This document shows, piece after piece, positions 57,156 to 64,000 of a stretch of 64,000 bases of DNA. The translations under genes and the position numbers were made by a program. The stretch lies in assembly GCA_029834535.1 (NCBI GenBank), contig JAQMWT010000642.1, positions 35,834 to 99,833 of the forward strand, written 5' to 3'. Position 1 is the first letter of the stretch, and each line of letters begins with the position of its first letter. The notes under the pieces were generated by a model that was given only the letters and a program-made list of their open reading frames with translations, searched no databases and had not been told where the DNA came from. Source of the DNA: Chrysophaeum taylorii. Taxonomy: Eukaryota > Sar > Pelagophyceae > Pelagomonadales > Pelagomonadaceae.

Positions 57156-58794
57156 TTTCACAAAGATGATGTTGGACTTGCTGTTGCTGAGTCCTCACCG
57201 TTGTTGAACTCATGCGTACAGAATTCTTCTTCTCTGAACTGTCATCAACTGTATTCCTTACGTGAAACGTGGCAGATGCTGTAAAGAATAGGAAAATACG
57301 GGCATTCGAGTGCATCGTCGTTTCGGCGATTGCCTTTTGACCTGGCAGTATATGTAGTTATCATAACCATTCCGCGTTGAAGCGACGTGAAAAAAGGATT
57401 CCCAACAGTCGTCTCTATTTTAAGCCATTCGAAGAAGCAGCGACTACTCACCAATGGCGCACGCATGCGACCGCGTTTCACAAGACCCGAGGCCTCGTTT
57501 TGTGTCGTGTTGTGCGGACGTCGGCCGAATGGTCGCGCGTCTGACGCCGTCTGTTGTGTCTCGAAATCGTTTCTGTTTTGTACGCGCTTTCTTCATCCCC
57601 ATGTACTGAAATTTCCCCTTGTCATCGCTCCACATGTCCTCTTGCACCCGGTCCCGTGTGTGGTGGAGAAGCTCTCTACGGCAGAGCTCCGCGGGAAGTT
57701 TTATCGGAACTTGGGAGAGATATAATCCCGACGCTCCGTCGAGTTCACATTCAGTCGCCGGGCGCGAGAGCTGCGTGGCGGACATCGAGCGGGGCCGATT
57801 TCGTTGCCGACGAGGCGGCGCCGGCGTCAGCAAGATCGTCCACAAGCGCGCGAGGGATACTACATCTCGATGAGGCCTCTGTCGACGTCGATGAGGCGAC
57901 GAACATCTCGTCCTCTCGCGAGCACCGAGCAAACGAACAGCTTCCAGGGGCACGTGACGCGTCGCACTTTCTGATGATCTCTAAGGTGCTCGGCCGCGAG
58001 TACGGAGTCGAGCGATCTCTCGTTGATGTGCACCCCGATGCCTCGAGCGATCTCTCATCGATACGCACCCGCGAGCGTCACGACCGTGCCAATCTTGTCG
58101 GATTGCAAATTCGCCGCGCCTCGAAATGGTCGATGTCGTTGTGGTTTGCGATTGCGGCTGCTTGAGCCAAGCGTCGCCGAGCTCCCACCCGCTGCCGATG
58201 CTTATTCTAAGCCTAAGGCTTTGCCGGAAAGGCTCGTGTGCTCGGCATCTCGCGCTTTTCTCTGTTTCTATCTCCTCGCTTCGAGGAAAGGCCAACTTCC
58301 TCTTGCGCACGAGCTGCCTCCGCGATGGCGAACCAAGACGCATCGACGCCCACTTTCGCAAAGTTCAAGCTATGTTGGCAAGGAGAGATGAACTTGCACG
58401 GCCGAGCCGAGCTAAGTTGACCATCGTGTAGGACAACTGAACTCGCCACGAAGACCCGCGAGAAGTGATGATGGCAAGCTACGGAGAGCTCAAGGCAAGT
58501 TCCAAGGAGAGCGAAACCATCTTGTCGAGGAGCACCGGCGAGTCCACGCCCGCCGTCGCAAAGGCCTACGTCGTGTTGGCGAGCTCAATTGCTCAAATGT
58601 CACCTAGGCTGTGGTGGCGATCGATGCCGAGGAGCGGCCAACCATCGCGTCGAAGATCCCAAGCCCCGGTCGGAGCGGTGGCAACCTTTCGAAAGTTGTC
58701 TTCGCTTTGTTTATCGCACGTCGCGTCTGTCCACGTGTTCTGGGTTGTCAATCATTAGCGCCGTTCGTTATCTGTGTCATCTTCTTTTCCAAAG
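57156..58794. other. Unassigned 1.6 kb between divergent purU and FNT genes
   Basis: Plus-strand frames such as MMMASYGELKASSKESETIL (58465) and FRKVQAMLARRDELARPSR (about 58340) look protein-like and helical, but frames change often and no family is recognised. Could be a pseudogene, or exons of an unrecognised gene; the missing first exon of the transporter must also lie here or nearby. Confidence 0.35.
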
Positions 58795-60141
58795 GTCGAA
58801 CCCAACCACACGACGGCGCACACTGAACCTCGCCCGGCGGCATACGACAATCTTCGCTACTTAAATGTCAAACGGGTGTTCAACACGCAACCCGAAGTCA
58901 TGAGCATGGTTATCCAGGTTATCTTCTGAGTCCACGAACGCATCCTTTCCTTTCACTCTTTTCGTTACTCTTATGTGTGAGCTTTGGTGCGCTAGGTTGG
59001 CGATGTCGTCCACGAACGGATGCTCAAAAAACCATTGATCACTCTGCTGCTCTCTCTCCAAGCCGGTCTGTTGCTGTCGTTCGGCGTGCTCATGTCGTGC
59101 CAAGTGGGTGGTCGCTGGGGCGCAACGACTGGCATCAACAACTTTGTCTTCGCGGGCTTTGGTATTCCCTTCGGCCTCACTTTCATCGTGCTGTGCCAGG
59201 GCTCGGAGCTCATCACGGCTAACTACATGTTCTGTACCTTTGGCGTCCTCGCTGCCTCGCCCGAGGAGCGCCCGCGCCAGATCAAGGCACTTCTTCTTAA
59301 CTGGTTCATTGTGTGGTGGGGCAACCTCGCGGGTGCATTCCTCCACTTCACGATGTTCGCGTGGCAGACTGGTCTCATGAAGACGGTCAAGATCAAGGGA
59401 GACGCGGGTCTCCCCGCGTCCGGCCGCTGGGACCCGCAGGACAGCCTCGAGCACATCGAGACCATCTACTACTCCTCCCAGCAGGAGTTCCGCGACGACT
59501 ATGCTGGAGACTTTTGCTCGCGCTCCAACTACGCGCTCGCGAACATCTGCAAGGTGATGAACGCGGCCACGGCCAAGTGCACTGCCAACTTCTGGACCTC
59601 GGTCCTTCGCGGCTGGGGCTGCAATTGGATGGTCTGTTTGGCTATTTGGTGAGTGTTGGTGCGTGCTCAACGTGACCGAAGATCTCGCAGGCTCCAGATG
59701 ATTGCCACGGAGCCGATTTCCAAACTCTTTATGATCTGGTACGTTGTTCCCGTGTTGATGTGGTTCACCAAAATCCACAGGCTTCCCATTGAGCTCTTCA
59801 TCTCCTCTGGCTTTGATCACCTTGTCGTCAACGAGTTCCTGATTCCTGCCGGCATCATTACGGGGGGGTACTACCTTGACCACCGCGCTAATTTTGGCAA
59901 CGCGTTCTGGTTCAACTACGTTCCTGTCACCATCGGCTCTATTTTTGGTGCCTGGTGCCTTGTTTTCCCGTTCTGGATCAACAACAAGGACGCGTGGTAC
60001 ATCGCGCAGAAGAAGCGTGCTGCGTACAAGCCCGCACCCATCGGCGTCGCAGAGTCCGCCGAGTATGTCCCAATCTCGGCCAAGACTGTCGAGTACGTGG
60101 AAGCCGAGGATGCAAAGAATACGGACGCCGACGAAGCTTAA
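58795..60141 (+). CDS. Formate/nitrite transporter family protein (5' end unresolved)
   Basis: A pentameric-type FNT channel for formate, nitrite or related monovalent anions. Exons 58795-58917, 58996-59648 and 59691-60141 (introns 78 and 42 nt) give at least 408 residues. N-terminal YLNVKRVFNTQPEVMSMVIQ joins to VGDVVHERMLKKP. FNT motifs follow: LSFGVLMSCQVGGRWG, FGLTFIVLCQGSELITANYM, LLNWFIVWWGNLAGAFLHFT and RGWGCNWMVCLAIW-LQM across the second junction, then IATEPISKLFMIWYVVPVLM and FDHLVVNEFLIPAGIITGGY. The C-terminal tail is cytosolic. No ATG fits before 58795 in frame without another exon, since an acceptor (TTCCAAAG) precedes it. Divergent from purU, whose product releases formate. Confidence 0.85.
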
Positions 60142-60884
60142 AAACTTCTCGGTTTGAACGTCTTTTCTCGGCGACACGACCCTGTGGCTTTTTCCTCGTG
60201 TACATATTTTGAACCCCGCTATGCCACCGTCTTGTGCTTTTTTTTTCTTAGTTCACCTCGTTTCCCTCGATTTGAACGGATTCATTCGGCACCTATCTGG
60301 CTGGTTCCCTGTGAGCATACTTCACCCCTCGATCCTCACGTTGTCACGGTCATACTTCGCGAAGATACTGCTACAACGATCATTACTACAACGATCACCG
60401 TCATCTGGGCCCACGTGTGCACCAATCTCCTGGAGTCGACTCATCATTCTTTTTAACTCGAGACCGACATGCAAGATTACGCCTTCAACTTGAGACTCAC
60501 ATCGTGCGTGCCTAGCACTGACATCACGCGGCAAGCTCACCTCGCGACCTAGCGACGCTTCCTATGAACAAAATCGTTCGCCGAACTCGGCCTTTTTGAG
60601 GAGTGCCATATCGACATGTAATCAATTCAGACGAGCGCGACGCCCGCGCTCAATAATGATGTGCGTCATACGTGTTATTTGAGTTGCGTGCCTGGTTGCG
60701 CTGAGGAGATCGGGTGGACAAAGCGGGAGTCTCGGTTGTTTGTTAGGGTGCGATGGCGTAGGGGTGGCAATCTCTCTCGAGGCGAACCACACACCCTCTG
60801 TGAGGAAGCTATGACACTTACCCGTATCTAGTATCCCTACGCCATTCCCTTATCGCTAGTCTAACGCCCCATTCCAGTTGTCAC
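60142..60884. other. Intergenic and left flank of the copia element
   Basis: Near 60750-60848 ATGGCGTAGGG is matched inverted by CCCTACGCCAT, a possible hairpin or LTR relic. No complete LTR and no gag were identified. Otherwise no gene seen. Confidence 0.4.
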
Positions 60885-61697
60885 ATGGTAGCAGGTGTTC
60901 GTTCTCTAGGTAAAATGCATGCTGCGCATGTTGGCCAACGTAAAGCACATGCTTCCGCTTCCACTTCGCTTCCTGCCTCCGAGCCTTTATCTCGTCCACG
61001 TGCCGTTGCGCCCTACCTTATTATCCACGCCGATCTCATGTTTGCAGGCGTCCCATCCTTCATTTATCAAGACCGCGCGGTCTTCACGTTTGTCGATGAT
61101 CATACGCGCCGCCGCACACGTTACTTTGCTCCACGACACGATGCACTTACGAACGCTCGTCAACTCGAACTTTTTCTGTCTACCGTGGTTCGCCCATGTG
61201 GATATCGCATTGCCCTCATCTACACCGATCGTGACCGCTCTCTTATGGGCCAATTCGAAACCTTCTGTCTGGGCAACAACATCGCTCTCAAACGTGCTCC
61301 TGCAGCTCAGTCCAAAACTTCACAGGCGCACGCTTTTTCTGGTGTTGTGGAACGCTCTCATCGCGCAACTGCTGATATTACTCGCACTCTTTTGATGCAT
61401 GCGCACCGTCCACCTGATTTTTGGCGTTGGGCCACGGAAACGGCTGACTTCATCTCTGAACGCATGCCAAACGCCTCTAACCCTGGATATATGACGTCAT
61501 ATGAAATGCTACGTGAAACTCTCCCCCGTGTCGATTTTCTTCGTGTTTGGGGCTGTCCTGCTGCAATTCTTACTGGCGACAAATGGCCTACCAAAGCTAT
61601 AACAGGTATCTTTATTGGGTATCCCGCTGCAGGCCCTGGATATCGCATATGCTTCAACGCGTGGTCCCGTCATCCACACTCGATTGATTGTTTTTGA
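60885..61697 (+). CDS. Copia integrase
   Basis: 270 codons. Begins in the GAG-pre-integrase region (VAGVRSLGKMHAAHVGQRKA), whose zinc-ligand cysteines are absent. Catalytic triad: Asp in YLIIHADLMFAG, Asp in ALIYTDRDRSLMGQFETFC, Glu in AFSGVVERSHRATADITRTL. It ends with the copia motif VWGCPAAILTGDKWPTKAIT, GIFIGYP. The frame is open but stops before the expected polyprotein continuation, so the copy is defective. Confidence 0.85.
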   Translation: MVAGVRSLGKMHAAHVGQRKAHASASTSLPASEPLSRPRAVAPYLIIHADLMFAGVPSFIYQDRAVFTFVDDHTRRRTRYFAPRHDALTNARQLELFLSTVVRPCGYRIALIYTDRDRSLMGQFETFCLGNNIALKRAPAAQSKTSQAHAFSGVVERSHRATADITRTLLMHAHRPPDFWRWATETADFISERMPNASNPGYMTSYEMLRETLPRVDFLRVWGCPAAILTGDKWPTKAITGIFIGYPAAGPGYRICFNAWSRHPHSIDCF

Positions 61698-62214
61698 TGA
61701 AAATTTTGATCTGCGTGTCTCTGTCACTCAACCCCTTCCTCCGGCTCTTGTGGATTCTCGTTTTCCTGACTTATTTTATTACGACCCTCGTTTATCTTCC
61801 GCCGTTGCTCCCTTGTCTTTTGTTTTGTGTTGCTCACGAACCCTGACTTAGCAGTTGCCCAATACGGGCGCGCTGCAAAGAGAAAGGAGCGGGGAGAGGC
61901 AAAGGACCATGCATATAACTGGAACAAAACACAACCGTCACGCGCTGTTGCCATGAGAATGTCGATTCTGCTTCCTATGTCGCTTCTCGTTTCTCCGACT
62001 CGCTTCAAAGTTAGATTGCGTTGATTGTGCGTCATCTCCTTCCCTTTTCCTCCTCCTCGTCCCGGCGATATGTCGCTAGAAACCTCCGTATTCTCACCGT
62101 ACCTGTCGCAATGTCGAGCTGCCGTCCTAGCTGTCGCTTCCGCCCCTCTTGTCGTTGTGAAGCTCAGCTAAACCATGCCTCGTGGTCCTAGGGTTGCATT
62201 AGGTCTCTTCAGTT
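61698..62214 (+). other. Broken copia spacer between integrase and captured fragment
   Basis: Peptides such as RLIVFDENFDLRVSVTQPLP continue the integrase C-terminus in another frame, then coding is lost. No other feature seen. Confidence 0.5.
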
Positions 62215-62787
62215 GATGTCAATGTTGACCGAAACTTTTTTGACCGTCCATGCACACGCGAGAACTCTGCCGTCCGCGGACAAGGCTCTCAGTAGTCCAC
62301 CCAGGTGGCAGCGAATCGCCTTCGCCGTCCAGATGACGAAAATTTGTCGCTCAGACCTTGCAACCAGAGACGTCAGACTAGTTGCAAGCTCAGACGAATC
62401 ATGCGGGACTGAGAAGGCTACGCTTCCCACAGCCATCGTGCAAGCTTCGGTCCGGTCGGTCAGCTTTTTGCGGATCGGATGAGTTCGCTTCCGCTCGGTT
62501 GCTGGGAAGTTGTGGATTCTGACGTTGATCGTCGCGCATTTGTCGAGATGGGCCGTCGGGCGCGAATCGACAAGGCTCGCGCCGCTTCCCCGCGGCAGGC
62601 ACGCACGAGCCGGTTCACGGCGTTGATTAAATCTCCAGACGCGGACCGCGCCGGTTGCTAACATCGTCACGATCCGGCTTTCTAACCTTTGTCGCTGTTC
62701 ATGACTGGGATTTGCACAAGTTGGACGTGTCCGCGAGCTCCGAGCTCCTATCGAGCATCCGTTTCGCGCCACAGCTTGATCTGCTGT
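62215..62787 (-). pseudogene. Antisense WD40-gene fragment inside the copia element
   Basis: Read on the minus strand, IWTAKAIRCHLGG matches IWTAGPAIRCHLGW of the WD40 protein at 53068-54396, and further blocks follow in the same order back toward its 5' part (VRIHNFP against VRIHAFP; VRVWRF against VRVWSI). The last shared stretch contains TCGAGCATCCGTTTCGCGCC then ACAGCTTGATC, identical to the complement near 53459-53490. Stops and indels make it dead. Around 62690-62730 copia sequence (AVHDWDLHKLDV) is interleaved, so the junction is mosaic. Confidence 0.75.
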
Positions 62788-63957
62788 GCTCCTCGCCAAC
62801 CCACCGATGGTTCCAAAATCGTTTACAAGCTCCGTCGCTCTTGGTATGGTTGCAAACAAGCTTGTCGCAATTGGTGGCTTTATTTGGAACGCTTCCTTAT
62901 CAATGATTGTGGCTTCGTCCGCGGATCTGGTGACACTTGCAATTACAAGCTCGTGCTTAATTCTACCGTTGTCCTACGTCTCGTTCTTGTCGTTGATGAT
63001 CTTCTTGTGGCGCACCCTCGTCATTTCATTGGCCATTACCAAGCCTTCTTCCTCCGTTTCAAAACCTTCACTGCCGTCAATGGGCTTGATCTCACCAATT
63101 ACGTTGGTCTCCGCATTATGCGTGACCGCCCTCGCCGCACGCTCACTCTTGACCAATCCCATGCTAACCGTGAAATCCTTACCGAACATCGCTTCATCAA
63201 CAGTAAACCTGAACTGACACCCGCTCCCAAAGGTCTTCGTCTTTCTGCGGCTGATTGTCCTGCTCCTGGTTCTCCAGATCACATCTTCATGGCGCGTATC
63301 CCTTTTCGTCGTATTGTTGGCTGTGTCCTATTTATCTCCATCATGACTCGCCCTGATATCACTTGGTCCGTCAATCAGTGTGCGCGTTTTCCCCACAATC
63401 CTGGTAAACCTCACTGGCACGCTTTATCTCACACTCTGCGTTATCTCAACGGTTCTCAGGATCTTGCCCTTATTCTTGGTCGCGATTCTACCCTTCGACT
63501 CCGTGGTTATTCCGACTCCAGCTGGGCCGACGACCCTGATGACCGCCACTCCACAACTGATTTTTGTTTTCTCCTTGCTGGCTCTATGATCGCCTACTGC
63601 TCCCGCTCGCAGTACTTACTTGCTCGCTCTTCTTTTGAAGCTGAATTGCTCGCTCTTTACGCCGCTACTGCTGAGCTCTCTTGGCTTCTCAAACTTTTTG
63701 ATGACTTTGATCTCCCTCGTCACACAGTACCAATGTATGTCGATAATAGCACCACCGTCACCCAAGTCCGTCTCCAATGTCTCACACGGCGCACCCGCCA
63801 TATTGACATTCGCTTTTACAGCACCGCCGAATATCATCGCAACCACATTATTGATCTCCAACACATTCCCCGCCTTCACAACCTTAGCGATATTTTCACC
63901 CGCAGTACGGAAGCTCCTTCCTTCCTCCGGCTTTGTGCTCGTTACCTCACCTCGTGA
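62688..63957 (+). CDS. Copia reverse transcriptase and RNase H (5' damaged)
   Basis: 422 codons, the first part overlapping the captured fragment. Genuine copia sequence resumes at DGSKIVYKLRRSWYGCKQAC (compare 'V.+L.+SLYGLKQA'). The catalytic box is VLRLVLVVDDLLVAHPRHFI (VVDD instead of YVDD). Next come YVGLRIMRDRPRRTLTLDQS, RRIVGCVLFISIMTRPDITW and HWHALSHTLRYLNGSQDLAL. RNase H has LRGYSDSSWADDPDDRHSTT, SSFEAELLALYAATAELSWL and the end HIPRLHNLSDIFTRS. The RT fingers upstream of DGSK are lost, so it cannot be active. Confidence 0.85.
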
Positions 63958-64000
63958 CTTCACCCTGATCTCTCCTGTTTCTTTCTGCCACGATGCCTCT

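Larger units (their letters stand above)
60885..64000 (+). mobile_element. Ty1/copia retrotransposon, 5'-truncated and interrupted
   Basis: Integrase (60885-61697) precedes reverse transcriptase and RNase H (62688-63957), the copia order. Gag and protease are not found upstream. The interval 61698-62687 is broken and partly replaced by an antisense fragment of a host WD40 gene. The right end, including any 3' LTR, lies beyond the window. Confidence 0.85.

Noticed and set aside
58861-60177. 438-codon minus-strand frame across the FNT gene
   Set aside because: Antisense shadow; the plus strand has clear transporter helices and frame-consistent introns.

Overview
The window is nuclear DNA of a eukaryote, most likely a photosynthetic stramenopile (ochrophyte alga; a pelagophyte-like lineage would fit). 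The supporting evidence is a PsbP-type thylakoid-lumen protein with a layered targeting presequence, a plastid-style leader ([10 protein letters not shown]) on pyruvate phosphate dikinase, a Kre6/SKN1-type glucan enzyme of the kind linked to chrysolaminarin, FG-GAP proteins with Pro/Ser/Thr tails, mitochondrial complex I NDUFV2, spliceosomal introns, Ty3 and Ty1 retrotransposons and Pol III tRNA genes. No species is assigned. Host genes are packed on both strands, often divergently, with short GT-AG introns. I placed introns of 32 to 78 nt by restoring conserved reading frames; they are inferences.

Layout. 1-3442: minus-strand FG-GAP plus Pro/Ser-repeat secreted protein running off the left edge; the long open frame on the plus strand is its antisense shadow. 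3.5-4.2 kb: dispersed repeats. 4.7-5.5: trans-aconitate methyltransferase-like. 5.5-8.0: no confident gene. 8.1-20.9: gene-dense block (TFIIIC subunit, DHHC palmitoyltransferase, JmjC demethylase with CXXC finger, SH3 protein, two unknown proteins, Kre6-type glucan enzyme, PsbP-like and DUF547 proteins). 20.9-24.2: repeats and a tandem duplication carrying two dead Helitron/Pif1-type helicase fragments. 24.2-27.0: PPDK. 27.0-29.0: dead LINE reverse transcriptase. 29.1-37.5: second gene-dense block (histidine phosphatase, lipin, TPR protein, TTC4/Cns1, DGQHR-motif protein, TrmB-like methyltransferase). 37.5-39.7: MULE transposase remnant and tandem modules. 39,755-47,298: Ty3 element with paired 326-bp LTRs and several frameshifts. 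47.3-49.9: DUF218 protein and small unknown genes. 50.8-51.0: three closely spaced tRNA genes, one with a changed anticodon. 51.1-60.1: NDUFV2, cyanase, WD40 protein, small membrane protein, PurU and a formate/nitrite transporter. 60.9-64.0: a Ty1/copia element containing an antisense fragment of the WD40 gene located about 8-9 kb upstream.

Functional links (inference): PurU releases formate and lies next to, and divergent from, a formate/nitrite transporter; cyanase nearby yields ammonia and CO2. PsbP-like protein, PPDK and the glucan enzyme point to plastid and storage-carbon metabolism. The most unusual items are the host-gene fragment inside the copia element, the anticodon-shifted hybrid tRNA, and a 32-bp insertion in the Ty3 gag that matches the end of a dispersed repeat and has an 11-bp target duplication.
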